Source of the DNA: Trichostrongylus colubriformis
Taxonomy: Eukaryota > Nematoda > Chromadorea > Rhabditida > Trichostrongylidae
Direction of reading: 5' to 3'
Length of the DNA stretch: 64,000 nucleotides
Assembly: GCA_963978905.1 (NCBI GenBank)
Contig: OZ022256.1
Span: forward strand, 59,112,646 to 59,176,645
In this document: positions 22,743-34,835 of the stretch, in pieces
How positions within the stretch are numbered: the first letter of the stretch is position 1
How the letters are laid out: the number at the start of each line of letters is the position of its first letter
The notes under the pieces: model-generated
What the model was told of the DNA's origin: nothing
Seen by the model: only the letters and a program-made list of their open reading frames with translations
Database searches by the model: none
Made by a program: the position numbers and the translations under genes

Positions 22743-22916
22743 AGGCCGTGGTCATACTGCGGTGCCGGCGGCAGGGCGTGGCTGCGTATCTCTGCGTCTC
22801 CGCCTATGGCACCGTGCCTCGTTGCCTGCGTCATCTCTGCACCTCCCTCGTGCCACTCTCCCTAGTTGCCGGTGAACGCAGCCACACCCTTCCGGCGGTG
22901 AGTATGACCGCGGCTT
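22743..22916. mobile_element. D-family MITE, copy 2
   Basis: GGCCGTGGTCATACTGCGG at the left and GTGAGTATGACCGCGGC at the right are inverted ends around the GGCAGGGCGTGGCTGCGT body. Confidence 0.7.
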
Positions 22917-24041
22917 TAGGTAGCGATCAGAATTCGCGATTCCGTCGAATAGGGGGAAAAGAAAAAACATATCGATCGCGCGTAAGATGATAAGACGATT
23001 CGGCGTATCGCAAAAGAGATCAGGCGATTTTGCGTTTGCCAGTTCATACAGCCTGTATCTTTTTCTTTCCGTATCATATCACGAACTCTGAACTGCCTTG
23101 TTCCTTTTGTAAAGCTTGTCGCCCTTTAATGTGAGCTGAAATTCGAATAATACCGCCTTTACAAATTCCAAAAATATGTGACGACTCTGTTGTACTTCAA
23201 CCCGGGTCATTGCAATATTTATTACTTAATTACCTAAAAACCAGACGAAAGATTGGTTTCTTGATTACAGTCGCTATGCTGTACTCACATGGTCCTGGAA
23301 TCGAATTCCCCTCTCAACATTTATGCTCGCACAATTTCGCGATCGTTCCACTGAAGCATTTCATGCTATGAGTATCATATTTATTATATTGGTTCCTTAA
23401 TCATTGATTTGAAGTTTCATTAGAAGAGCAGAAATTAAATAAATTTTCCATCTTGGCAACAAAAGCGTACCATCAAAGCTGTTAGCAGAGCTGGCACCCT
23501 ATAGTCCTTGATTAGAACTTTTCACTACCAATTTTCTATTCATCTTGTCCTTCTCGCAAAGTGCTTCATTAATGGAGTTCTGGAAATTAATAATGGGAAT
23601 GATGACGTGAATCTTTTTTACATTCATCATTAAATAAAATGATGATAATTATTTTATTCGCTGCCATCGTTAATATGTAAATGGATGATTATCTTTCAGA
23701 ATGATGTAGCATCTCTCATCTAGTAGCGTCTAACTGTTTTTTTTTTGAATTAGTATAAGCTCACTACTGTGCTGTTGGTGAAGGGATACCAAGCATAGCG
23801 GCTTGTGTACCGTGTGCAGGCGGCTGCCTTGAGATTGGCCTTTCCATAACACTTATTGTGTTTTATGCTTAATCAGGCAGAAAATTCAGAGCCAAATGAG
23901 CGCATGGGAGGTGTGTATATGTGATGGCATGCGAAGAGAGATGTGGCCTAGCAACAGTTCTCATCCTTTTAGGCATTCGCTCATTGTAACTGCTGTTTCA
24001 TGTTCCGTGATTCCATGCCATTGAGCAGTTTGTAAAAGTAG
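22917..24041. other. Non-coding stretch
   Basis: AT-rich, no gene or repeat family recognised. Confidence 0.35.
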
Positions 24042-24180
24042 AAACAGTCCCTTACGGAGCGCTTGATAAGGCGTGGCGTACGGACTTGGGTGAACGTGTA
24101 TCAAACTCTTTCACCCCGCCTCACACTCTCACTCTCGCCACCCAGGTCACGCCCTATCAGGCGCTCCGAAATGGAGTGTA
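24042..24180. mobile_element. E-family MITE, copy 2
   Basis: CGGAGCGCTTGATAAGGCGT and CCTATCAGGCGCTCCGAAAT are inverted ends; the body is as in copy 1. Confidence 0.75.
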
Positions 24181-24870
24181 AGTCACACTAGATGTATAGG
24201 ATTGCATAGGGAAAAAGACTGAGCTGGAAAAATTTCTCAGGTACGGCTTAGATTCACGTAGGATTGGTATCTATTAGAAATCGTGCAAGGGTGAGATGAT
24301 AGCCTTTTTCAGTCGATTGATCGTTACAGGCTGCATATACTATAGCAAGACACAATCGGCGATTGAAAGCGGTTTGTATGTATTCTGTTGACCTATGAAA
24401 TCATTTATGACCAGACTCCTCACTACTTCCTTTAATATGTTGACGGATCACTTGTGAGGTAGATCAGATTATTAATGCTGTCGAAAACTAATTCACCCTT
24501 TTTCCCTTTTTATTGTTACATGGAAAGCTAGCGACACCGATGTGGTAGCGATCGGCTACTCGATGAGTACGTACAGCTTTTCGTTGGAGAAAAATTTCTT
24601 CGTTGTTATTTATCCTAATGTTTGACGATTTTCCATTGTCTGTAAGACCCTGCTGAACAGTTCCCGTAGTGATCGCATGGTGTATGTAGCTACTTAGGTC
24701 GACGTCCTCTAAAGGATGGAAATAAGCGAACCACAAAAGCGTCCAGCAAACCGAACGAATGATCTGGTTTTTTGCGTTTTCCCAGGACATCAAATATATT
24801 GCTGTTTGTGCTGCTTGGTTGGTTATTTTCATTTGAGCTGGATTCATTTTTATTGATGCAAAAAGAAACA

Positions 24871-25112
24871 CAGATTCTGGGGTCAAATAAAGTCGGGGGG
24901 GAGACGCAATTTTGCGTCGACGTCAAAGCTCCTTTCCCTCCCTAGGCTTAGGCTAAAATTGATATCCCCTTCTCCTACATGAAAAAGCATCTGTCAGAGC
25001 ATAGGTTTCACCTGCTTTAACCTAAGCCTAGGGAGGGAAAGAAGCTTTGACGTAGGTGAAACGTCGACGCAAAATTGCGTCTCCCCCCGACTTTATTTGA
25101 CCCCAGATTCTG
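24871..25112. mobile_element. A-family MITE with 9-base target duplication
   Basis: CAGATTCTG at 24871-24879 and 25104-25112 flanks a 224-base element. It starts GGGTCAAATAAAGTCGGGGG and ends with the inverse. It is the best-preserved A copy; inner arms TTTGCGTCGACG and CGTCGACGCAAAATTGCG match. Confidence 0.85.
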
Positions 25113-25267
25113 TACCACGCAGCACAAAGAGCTACCATATGACATTCGCAGAAAAGATAAATAGTTATTCGTCTCTAATCCATTTTCTATCTATATTGGC
25201 TTCATATTCACGCGGTGTGTCCTTTTAGGTGCTAAGCATTCCACTCTTACCGCCACAATTCTAACGC

Positions 25268-25318
25268 AATTTTTATTTATTTATTTATTTATTTATATAT
25301 TTATTTATTTATTTATCG
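25268..25318. repeat. TTTA tetranucleotide microsatellite
   Basis: About twelve TTTA units with one TATA interruption. Confidence 0.9.
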
Positions 25319-26049
25319 CTCAAGGCGCACCATCGGTAGGAAAGAACAACGAGTGTTAACATAATTACAAACCGAACATTCAAAAGCATAGCATTTTGAA
25401 GTGCTTCTGCACATTCTCTGTCACTTTTATCTTAGTGCTTCTTATCACGAACGTGAATGAAAAGGTTTCTTCAGAATTGATGTTACATATGTAACATCTC
25501 CATAGCTTTTTTCCTGTAACCTATATGTCGTTTTTAAGAACGGTGGTGATGACCTAACAAGTGATCAGCTCTTCTATAAACAACCAGTGACTCCATAAAG
25601 CCAGCTGCAACTCCTTATAGAAGGATCGTCGTCACCCTTTGGACAGTCTCCATGAATCGTTAGTCCCTACTTATTTTGTTCCTCGTATCTTACTTTCTCA
25701 GCATTGATTTCACTGATATCATGATGAGGCATTTGGTATCTCGTTTTATTACCCGAGTTTGAGGATCTCAAACATTTCTACCCACCAGCTGATTATGATC
25801 ATTCTCCAAAAATAAAAGTGGTACTGCTCTCGCAGAACTTTAACTATCACACTGGGAAGTTGTTAAAATTTTAGTAGATTCATATTTGCTTCATAGACTT
25901 GCAACTTTCGCATCGCGGACTGCGGCGAAAATCAACCTCCATCAAAAATCAAAAATATCACTTCAAATTTTCCACTCATGTTCATTGATTCCTAGCTTTC
26001 TTTTACAATCATGGAAGCGAAGCATGATCGAATAACTTTTGAGATGTCT
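25319..26049. other. Non-coding stretch
   Basis: No gene or repeat family recognised. Confidence 0.3.
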
Positions 26050-26225
26050 AGTTTAGGCTGACTTCAGCGTACGCGATTTTGCGATCCTGCGATTCCGTGG
26101 TTTGGGCTTTTGGTACGTTCGATTTCACGGTGTCGCGATGTCGCACGTGAAGTTTGGAATCGAGTGCCAAAGTGAGACGCCGCAAGGGTGCAGAATTGCA
26201 AAATCACGGAGTCCGGCGTCGGCTT
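26050..26225. repeat. G-family element
   Basis: GCGATTTTGCGATCCTGCGA at the left, and GCAGAATTGCAAAATCACGG at the right in inverted sense. It directly abuts D-family 26228-26542, as in the pair at 129-400. Confidence 0.5.
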
Positions 26226-26227
26226 TA

Positions 26228-26542
26228 GGCCGCGTTCATACCTTGCGCACCGACGCCGGTGCCGGCGTCGATTTGACGCCGACAGCGGCGTCAATTTACG
26301 CCGGCACTGGCGGCGACGGTGTCGGACCGGCGTCAAAGAAGCCTCGACTTGCAACGGGTGCCCGAGTTGGAATGGAGGTGATAAAGAAAAGGAACAGTAC
26401 TGCATTGGACTACTTCAGGAATTCTTTACGCCAAGATTCACAGCGGGCTCTGTTTGTAGTGTGATTGGGTCAAGAATTTCGCAAACGGAGCGCATTATCT
26501 ATTGACGCCGTCGTCGGCGTCGGTGCGCAATGAACGCGGCCT
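26228..26542. mobile_element. Long D-type cassette with GACGCC core
   Basis: Ends GGCCGCGTTCATACCTTGCG and CGCAATGAACGCGGCC are inverted; inside them come CACCGACGCCGG and CCGTCGTCGGCGTCGGTG. The middle (26340-26500) is not repeat-like. The GACGCCGG core is shared with the perfect palindrome 39659-39744. Confidence 0.65.
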
Positions 26543-26658
26543 CAGGGCGACCACAGGTGTATCACCTTAGCCGCCGTAGGTTCATTGACAACATGGTTAC
26601 TTCATTAAACGTTACATAACCAAAAATTCTGCGTTTCCAAATTCAATCGATGCTCCAG

Positions 26659-26927
26659 CCACTCGACCTCTCTTGCAAATTGTGCAAGCAGTTCAAGCTG
26701 AGACTGGACATTGGATCATAGGGTATCGAGAGTTCAGGTAAGCGCTTTGCTTCATCATTTTGAACGAATTCTTTAACAACTCACTAATCCGTATTTATAA
26801 AGCCTAGTTGGATTGAGTGTATTCCTCGTACCCAGTTCTTAAAATGAGACTTGCTTTTTCTAGATGTAGCAGTTCAAAATGGCTAACATTTTGGAATCCA
26901 AACGTGAACAGGAAGCAGTTGCAGTAA
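26659..26927 (+). CDS. Possible last two exons of an unidentified gene
   Basis: A segment 26659-26737 follows a CTCCAG acceptor and ends in a consensus donor (CAG/GTAAGC). It reads LLQIVQAVQAETGHWIIGYREF in one frame. The next acceptor (TTTTTCTAG, 26863) continues in the right phase to KWLTFWNPNVNRKQLQ and a stop at 26927. Composition and splice sites look coding, but I recognise no family and found no upstream exon; the D-family repeat 26228-26542 lies just before. It may be a gene remnant. A second frame of the first segment is also open for 20 codons. Confidence 0.22.
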
Positions 26928-29130
26928 AAGCACTTAAAGACAGTGGTAGAGATAATTCGGTTGCATCATCCATTCCAACTCTGATACTGACCAATGGACG
27001 TTTTCACCACGAAAGCCGGCACGAATACGATAATACGATACGGTATTTTTCTGCTATCATACTCATCACTCCACATCCCAATCATTTTTCGGCAAAGTCG
27101 ACTGTAGGAGATGGGCCGGTATAAGAAGCTATAAAGGTCGCCTCTGCCACAGCTCAGGGGCGCTTTTTCGTCGGGGACTTCGCCGAAGTTAGGCTTCCTA
27201 GATCCCTAGTTTACAAGTGATGACATCTTTTAGGGATTCCTGATCACTCGCATTACCCCTATCACTGTCTTTGTCTGTAGCAACACTTTCTTCAGCAGCA
27301 AATTATGGATGGACTGCTCCCTAAGTTTCACATGCGGCGAGTATCGAAAGAATCTGGGTTAGCTTATAGTTATTTCGAAGGTTTGAATTGATGTGTTGTG
27401 TGCTCTGGTGTTCATATCTTCTGAAAGCCAATCATCCCATCACGTCAGCCGTTAGTGCTTACTGGCAAAGCTATTTGTCGAGATTTTCAATCTAAAGTAT
27501 TGCTCTACAGACTTCCATTATGCTCTTATCAAATACTATTTTGTGGTTTATATGGTATACCATATGTTTTGAAGGCAAATACTAGTAGAAGTATATTCCA
27601 GTGTAGGCAAACTTTCTCAAGTAGTAAATTGATATATCTGCGGCGTCCATCATTCGAAGATGTGAAAGATTCCCCTCTAAAAGATTTTGCGAGGCACGAA
27701 AATAGGGAATGTTTGTAAGAGGGTTATGATTTATTCGTTCAGCCCTCGGGGGTACTTCGTCGTCTTCTTTGGGCATCCCTGACATCCTTCATTCGTCTCT
27801 TTACCAATGCTTGTCCCAGCACTCCTTGCAGTATGAATTGGACTATTCTTATTCGTTTTACGTTTCATGCACTCAAGTCACTCAGCCAGCTCTATGGGAA
27901 GATTCATTTTTCTTCACAGCTCCAGAATTCCCTTTTGAGAAAAAGAGGTCATTAGCCCTCGGCAATGGCATCCCCGAGCGACTTCCTAGGCAATTTTCTC
28001 AGTGGTCGTGGCCGTTGACACATGGCTACCACTGGCACCAGTGGGTAAGCGCCAGTTGCCATCCAGCAGTCAACGCGAGCGCCGCAAAGTTCATGTCCCA
28101 CGAGAATCATGCCTCGGCTTTCAGCTCCTCTCTTAACTCGATGTGACTTCCTTGAAATCCTCCGCCTCACAACAACTTGGGACCTTGAGCAGAATTGTAA
28201 TCATTTTACAGCACTCTATTCTTCGTCGTCTAGCGTCCTCTCAGCCATTTTGCTTACTCGTAAGCATTTCTCGGTTTCCACTGAAGCTCCACTTTTTTGT
28301 TCATCATGATCTCTCTGCTGAACAATTTGATATTGTGCAATACTTTCACTTACTTTCCTCCTTCTTCACATATGAGAGTTGAAGTAACTTCCTCTCCCAA
28401 GCCGCTCGTAGTTTTTTCCACGCCTCTGAGGGATAAGCTTCTTTGGTAGTCTCTGCATGTGGCTAATTTCTCAGTTGCATCGTCTTTGCAACCCTTTTAG
28501 ATGTAACTTGTGATTTTGCTAGTTTATGATCACGCAACACTGAGGTGACATCTATTTGTGTGTAGTAGACAGAGACAGAGAATGTGAGAATCTGTGTGAC
28601 ACTTCAGTCATACATCCATCTTTTCCCCTTTCTTTCAGTAACTATGCGTTATCCGAGAACTTACTCGATGCAGCACAACTCCTTCTATCGTGTCTTTATC
28701 TATCTTCCGCACGGGGTCCACTTTTCCTACGGTCGACTTTTCTGAACAGTAACTGAGGTGCAGAGTAGTAAGTGTGATCGCAGAGTGATTCTTTATCGTG
28801 TTATTGCCGTATCGATGAAAATTAGGCTGCATTCCTACCCAACTGGATGAGATTTTTAGCACATCGGCGCATCCGCGATTTGGGATTTTTCGGCGATGCC
28901 ATGTACCACCCATCAGTTTATTTCCATTGTGGCAAATAACCGAAATCGCGGATGCGTCGATCTGCCACTTCTCTTAAATCGCGGATGTGCCAATACCCGA
29001 TGCGCTCTCATATACTCTCATCTTCTTGCTCGATACGTACATATTTTGTGCATGACGCGAGTGACCAACTCTCAAATCGTGAATACGCAAATGCGCTCAG
29101 GAATATGTAAGAACACAAATTTCTGTGAGC
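26928..29130. other. Region without a recognised gene
   Basis: Several medium ORFs overlap on both strands (27455-27718, 27769-28146 on +, 27952-28170 on -) but none gives a recognisable domain or good splice context. Near-repeats of AAATCGCGGATG(C/T)G occur around 28865-28985. Confidence 0.3.
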
Positions 29131-29530
29131 GGTTCCTTCAAAAGAATCGTCACGGAAAGATGAGTTTCTTTGTTATCCATATATTTATGTTGTATTTGCC
29201 TAATGTGGACTGCATGCGAAGTTCCACGGTAAAAAAAATGGGAATCCGGCTAAGTTACAGCACCATAAAGTCTCGGCCGGTTGGGCGGGTTCCCCGAGCT
29301 AGTGCCCACCCCGTCGTCCGCCGCGGTCGGAGACGCATTGTAGAAACAGGAGTTACGTAAACAGTTCCATTCTCACTCCCTGCCGCGGCGGACCACAGAC
29401 GGAGCTTTTACTCAGAGGCTCCCACTCACCCGGCCTAGAATTTGGGGAGGTGTATCTCTGCTGAACTCCCACTTTTTGGTTCGAAACTCTCATGTGGCCC
29501 TTATTAGGTTAATACAACATAAATATCTCT
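29131..29530. mobile_element. C-family MITE, degraded copy
   Basis: AAAGAATCGTCACGGAAAGA at the left. TATTTGCCTAATGTGGACTG, then GGGCGGGTTCCC and the inverted TTATTAGGTTAATACAACAT at the right. The right terminus is eroded. Confidence 0.6.
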
Positions 29531-30204
29531 GAGTATTGTTCCGTCCCGAAGCCTTATGCCAATCTAAATGTGTGAATAGCAATTTGAGGCTCCAAAATTT
29601 ATTCGCAAAAGACAAAAATCCACAAAAGAGTGCGAAAGGATGCGAAAAAATTTTTGAGCTTGTTGAGCTTATTGGCGAGCTTTCGGCGCTTAGCAGATTA
29701 TGTTAGTTGGTACAGAACTAGGGAGACAGGTCTAATTCCAATCTGAGCTTACCGTCTGAAGTCACATCGTTGGGATATCGGTGTTCCCAGAATCAAGGGA
29801 GTACTTCACTGCCTATTTGCCTCAGCGATTATGTACCGTATACAGTCAATGTGCACGTCATTGTTTGTACACTCTTTGATATGTGCAGCACATATCAGAC
29901 AATCTTGAGAAGAAGGAAGCTTCACAAGGCTTCACCAAAAAGCTTCGAATAATCTTTGATGTGCTTCATGGAAACGGGACTGTCTGTTCGCAGAAGAACC
30001 CTCTCAAAAAGCTGATGAGAGAATTTCTTCTGAGAATAGTGAAGCACTCAGAAGAATAGTTATTGTCATCAGCTACGTGCGAGCCGGTCCTTCGCAGAAT
30101 GCAATTTTTCATGGTATGAACGGCTAAATTGCTTTTTGTTATGTAACTATTTCATTACGAAAATGACACATTTTTGCATTTTATTCGTGGTGGTGTACTG
30201 ACTC

Positions 30205-30635
30205 AAAGGAATCATCCACGGAAAAATGTGTTTTCAGGTTACCCATATATTTATGTAGTATTTGCCTAATGTGGGACGCATGTGAAGTTTCACGGGAAAA
30301 ATGTGAATCCGGCCAAGATACAGCACCACAAACTCTTGACCGTTTGGGCGGGGCTTCCGAGCAAGTGTCCGGCCCGTGGTCCGTCGCTGTCGGAGACACA
30401 CTGTAGGAACAGGAAGTTGCGTAAACAGTCCCACCACCCGTTCCCAACCGCGCCGGAACGCGACGGGACTTTTACTCGGAGGCCACGCCCACCCGGCATG
30501 GAATCGGGGCAGCTTTACCTCGGCCGAATTCTCACTTTTCGCGTGAAACTTCGCATGCAGCTCCTATTAGGCAAATACAACATAAATATAAGGGTAACAA
30601 AGAAACTAATTTTCCCGTGGACGATTCCTTTAATA
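30205..30635. mobile_element. C-family MITE, third copy
   Basis: AAAGGAATCATCCACGGAAA to GTGGACGATTCCTTTAAT. The right end keeps TTAA; the left is mutated to TCAA. Body GGGCGGGGCTTCCGAG and GGCCACGCCCACCCGG pair as in the first copy. Confidence 0.7.
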
Positions 30636-32533
30636 ACGTGTTCTTCTGTCCGTTCCTTTCTCTCTGTGTCATTGCTAGATACCTTTTTTCCGCACTGTCC
30701 AGTGTTTGCGCAACCATTGCTAACAATAAGGAAAGTCTCTTCATTCGCCAGTATTTCCTCCTTTTTGATGAGAACAGCTCATCAAAACCCAACACAAACA
30801 TCGTCTAGACCGCGAGACGTCCCTCCGTTCCACTCTCCGACGCATTCCCTTTCTTGAAGAGTGAGTCCTGGTGTGAATTAATGAAGGTGTCGAGTGAAAT
30901 GCTTTCAGCAGCAGCGCTGGCCGCTTGCCTGAGGGCATAAAGAAAACAGACGGTAGGCATTTGTGTGATAAGTTGCTGTGCTGTTTTCGTTGTCTTAGGA
31001 ATTCCTAATTGAAATCCGTAGTGGTGAAGTAATCAAACCCTCCGGGGAAACGATGGCCCGTGTCGGTCGCTTCGACGGCACATACACTGCTTTGCGTGCC
31101 AATCTGCTTTGCTCTTTGCTGTCGTCATACCTTCAAATTGCCTTTGGAACGCGACGGATTTGTCACTCGTCGAGACTTCCTTGATGTCGCCCTCTCGGTT
31201 TTTCGTGGAATTCTGCTGACTTCCGGCATTGTCGCCTCTCTGCCCTTCCAAGATAAATCGTTTTCGTTTCGGGATTCCCAGATACATCCTTCACGTTTTG
31301 GAACAGATCTCGTTCGTGATAGAACATCCCCCTCAGTTATAGTTATTTCCCACCGATAAACTATCATGTTTTCACTTAATTTTCATTGTTTTACGGAAAA
31401 GGCGTTATGCAGATGAATAGCAATGCAATCACGTATCTTCAAGGAAGCCTCCGAATAGAACAAGTTACTTCCGCCTTTTTGAAAGGCTTCTCCAAAATAC
31501 GTATTTCAATACACAACGAAATGTGATTCTTTACTGCAGCGCTCTTAACACATGGTTTGCTTCGCCTTCTTGTTCCGTCGCATACGTGCAATAATAGCAA
31601 AACAACTCAAATTTAGTCCATTTTTTCATTGATCCGTTTTTGGCGTTACCTTCACGTTATACTGGTATTTTTACGGATGGCTAGTCCGAAAAGGATTTCT
31701 ATGAAGGCTGTTTCACTCCTTTCGGTGAATCTGCTGCCTCAATTCTAGGTTTTCAGTCCTTATTTTTTCTTTCATTTTCCATTTCCATCCTAAGAGTGGA
31801 ACCATGTCAGCGTGGATGAGGGATCCTTCAAGAAGCCTTGTTTGGTCCAGGTCTTTGTTAATCGTTCCTTATCAGATTGTTTCATTGCCATTTTGTCATT
31901 TTAATCCCTTCGCACCGTTATGAATGTCAAGGTTGAATACAACACGCAAAGCAAAAATTTCCCCGATCAGAGGAATGTGCCCCCCCCACCAACTTCTAAT
32001 CCACGAGATAAGGTAGGCTTCGGATAAGCTTTCATAGGCGCACCTTTTCATGCGGTTGTTAGTCGCTTCTGACAGCGCCACGCATTTGAAAGACGCGGAG
32101 TATTGCTATGGTTGACACAATCCTGGCCAATTCAAAGCACTTTAGGGCAAGGAGAAAATGCGAACTGAGGAGACGTATTCTTTATAAACGAACATCCCAG
32201 TCCAGAAGAGATTTTTTGAAACTCCCACCAAAAAAGTGCGACTTTGGATCTTAGGTCTCACTAATATCCCGCAGCACTGCGAGTCGCGCTGCTCTGCCAC
32301 GCACGAGGGAGATGCCGCAAGGACGTAAAAATATTCTCGGAAGAGTGGCTCAGCCCCTCGCCGTTTGCATCTATCCCTCAGTGATGCAGAGGAGGCAAAA
32401 GGGAAGGAGTGAGAAGGAAGGTTTCCAGGCTTCCATAATTCTGGGCTTTGTCAGTCTTATTCCGTTTTTCTCTGCTGTCGCACTACTTGTCACCTCGACT
32501 TTCACATTCGGCGATTATCCACAGTCTGCTAAA
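30636..32533. other. Region without a recognised gene
   Basis: An exon-like open stretch at 30999-31110 follows a TTAG acceptor (FLIEIRSGEVIKPSGETMAR) but has no convincing partner exon. Segments around 32210-32420 resemble 43330-43600 (a shared dispersed repeat with CCCAC(C/T)AAAAAAG and CACTGCGAGT-like words). Confidence 0.3.
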
Positions 32534-32836
32534 TTACTCCAAACGTTGTATTGGGTAGTCTAAAAAACCTTTTTGTATTTTTAAATACCGCTTTTTCCCT
32601 CCAGACTGCTTTCCAGCAATCTCTTCTGTACATACACATGTAGTACAAGCCCACACGCATCTATAGGTATTATTGTTTTCCATCTCCCGGATAACCCTTT
32701 TCGGCAAAATAAACATATCAAAGGTCAACCTCACTTTCAATACAAAGGTTTTTCTTTGAATGGCGTTAGACAGGGAAAGGAAAAGGTGATAATCCGATGG
32801 AGCAAGATCAGGACTATAAGGTGGATTAGGCAGCAA
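32534..32836 (-). pseudogene. Mariner transposase C-terminal fragment (left arm)
   Basis: The minus-strand frame contains PPYSPDLAPSDYHLFLSLSN, the hallmark of mariner-family transposases around the third catalytic Asp, followed by about 75 residues that leave the family pattern, suggesting an old frameshift. Only the C-terminal part is present; the first two catalytic Asp and the DNA-binding domain are absent. It cannot encode a working transposase. It is the inverted partner of 32940-33251. Confidence 0.8.
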
Positions 32837-33228
32837 TTTTTATCCAAGCTGGAGAATTTTTTGGCGAGTCACTTTTTCAATAGTGGGAAGACTTGCCAAA
32901 AAATTGCCTCGCCAGAAAATTCTCGAGCTTGGATAGAAATTGCTGCCCCTTCCACCTTATAGCCCTGATCTTGCCCCATCAGATTATCACCTTTTCCTTT
33001 CCCTGTCTAACGCCATTCAAAGAAAAATTTTTGTTTTGAAAATGAGGTTGACCTATGATATGTTTATTTTGCCGAAAAAGGTTATCCGGGAGATGGAAGA
33101 CAATAATACCTATAGATGCGTGTGGACTTGTACTACATGTGTATGTACAGAAGAGATTGCTGGAAAGCAGTTTGGAGGCAAAAAGCGGTATTTAAAAATA
33201 CGGAAAAACTTTTTAGACTACCCAATAT
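32549..33228. mobile_element. Mariner-derived fold-back element
   Basis: Two copies of the 3' end of a mariner element face each other in inverted orientation, with arms of about 330 bases meeting near 32888. Both outer ends carry TTGGGTAGTCTAAAAA-type termini flanked by TA, the mariner target dinucleotide. Such a structure can be mobilised as a non-autonomous element by an active mariner in trans. If transcribed it would form a long hairpin RNA. Confidence 0.75.
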
Positions 33229-33251
33229 TTAGGCCATTCAAACCTCCATGA
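32940..33251 (+). pseudogene. Mariner transposase C-terminal fragment (right arm)
   Basis: Same fragment as the left arm but on the + strand (PPYSPDLAPSDYHLFLSLSN, then a shared frame to RKNFLDYPI). The two arms differ at a handful of residues yet both frames stay open. Truncated as its partner is. Confidence 0.8.
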
Positions 33252-33684
33252 TTGAATAGTGGCCCCTGGGCTAGCTTTGATTCGTACTGTGCTGCCGCGA
33301 ACATGGGTTGACCACCGTAGTGTTTTATGGGAAAAAATGCTCACCTAAATTCGTTCAATAATTGTTAATGTTTCAAGTGGATATTCATCTCCGGTCCGAG
33401 GAGATAACCTTATTTTCAAATGTTTAAGTTAGCTATTCCTTGCATTTGTGAATTCTTGAAGCGTTGGAATATACGTGCTCAATCGATTTTGTCCGGAATG
33501 CGAAAATTCTGGTTGAAGTGATAGTCTGGGAATTGAATAGGGTCTAAATGCGCGACGAGTGTTAAACGATGCTCCTGAGAGCCGTCTTTTGACGGCCATC
33601 GTCTAGTGTGTCCTCGAAGCGCAACATCATTTTCTTGAATAAGAGAGCAATCATCCATTATCGTGGGTAAAATGGTCGTTTTGT

Positions 33685-33939
33685 TCAGTGTGATAGGATG
33701 CTCCGCGCATACGGTTTCCTTGGAGTATCGTTAAGATATGTGATGTATATTGGAGCTGAATAATGCTTTTCCAATATTATTTTAATATTGTGCGGTTCTA
33801 GAACCTCACAAAGCTCTGCCCGCCGACAGCTGATCAAATGTTGCTTCGCAGGAATCGAAACAAGTTGCTCTTCTACCAGTTTTCGACTTTTGCTTTGGAA
33901 TAAAGGGGAATCTCCTGCCATTTTCGTGTTTCTGTTCAT
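33685..33939 (-). CDS. Unassigned 84-codon ORF next to the tandem duplication
   Basis: It starts MNRNTKMAGDSPLFQSKSRK and continues RAELCEVLEPHNIKIILEKH, with normal protein composition. The start codon lies in the first bases of the 289-base tandem duplication beginning at 33931, so the ORF may be a fragment carried by a repeat. No family was recognised. Confidence 0.15.
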   Translation of the reverse strand: MNRNTKMAGDSPLFQSKSRKLVEEQLVSIPAKQHLISCRRAELCEVLEPHNIKIILEKHYSAPIYITYLNDTPRKPYARSILSH

Positions 33940-34500
33940 GTACTGTATCTAACAAAGTGATTGTGGAAGCAATGACAGTCAAGGAATTTCCGTGGATAAC
34001 TCCTTTAATTATGTGGCGCCTATAGTCGTTACGCTATCCCCATCTCTATCTACTATGCGACCTTTCAGTCACTCATAATTAATATAATTGTAACTGTATC
34101 CGCTATAGAGAGCAATCCGATCGTGGAATGGTTGGCAACAACTTCGGTTTTTTTTTTGGTAACTGATGATCCCAGCCGACTTTGATAAACGTCTCAATAC
34201 CGCCGAAAATACCTCAATTTCTGTTCATGTACTGTATCTAACAAAGTGATTGTGGAAGCAATGACAGTCAAGGAATTTCCGTGGATAACTCCTTTAATTA
34301 TGTGGCGCCTATAGTCGTTACGCTATCCCCATCTCTATCTACCATGCGACCTTTCAGTCACTTATAATTAATATAATTGTAACTGTATCCGCTATAGAGA
34401 GCAATCCGATCGTGGAATGGTTGGCAACAACTTCGGTTTTTTTTTTTGGTAACTGATGATCCCAGCCGACTTTGATAAACGTCTCAATACCGCCGAAAAT
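33931..34500. repeat. 289-base tandem duplication
   Basis: TCTGTTCATGTACTGTATCT starts at 33931 and again at 34220. The two units stay almost identical through CCGACTTTGATAAACGTCTC to CCGCCGAAAAT (differences: ACTATG/ACCATG, ACTCATA/ACTTATA and the length of a T run). A C-family-like end (CGTGGATAACTCCTTTAA) lies in each unit. Confidence 0.9.
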
Positions 34501-34835
34501 TGGCAGCTGCGTTATTTTTAGCTCCAGAGTGAGTGCTTTAATTTTCGGCCCATCGAGAATGAACCAATGCCTCTAGATTCTGAGACAGTAAGCTATCAGC
34601 TGATGACAACATAAATGTGGCTCGGATTGCTCACGCGGTTATGTATTGCCCGTGGTACCGCTTGAGAGTGGTACTGCCTTCGCCAAGGGCTTTCTGATTC
34701 AAACTTGACGAGGGGCAAGCAGTCAAGTGCACGGCTCTGTCAAGAGTACTAGGATCCCCTACTCGATCACTATTCGTTCTCCAAGCATCGGAATTCAAAT
34801 GCTTATTTGGCCTATAATGTGAATATATGGGCCAG

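Noticed and set aside
24488..24886. 132-codon minus-strand ORF
   Set aside because: Its start lies in the A-family MITE and the translation resembles no family.
30282..30857. 191-codon + strand ORF
   Set aside because: Mostly inside a C-family MITE, with composition set by the repeat arms.
30999..31110. Open stretch after a TTAG acceptor (RSGEVIKPSGETMARVGRFD)
   Set aside because: No donor or partner exon in phase; overlapping ORFs on the other strand are equally open. Left as a note in the region entry.
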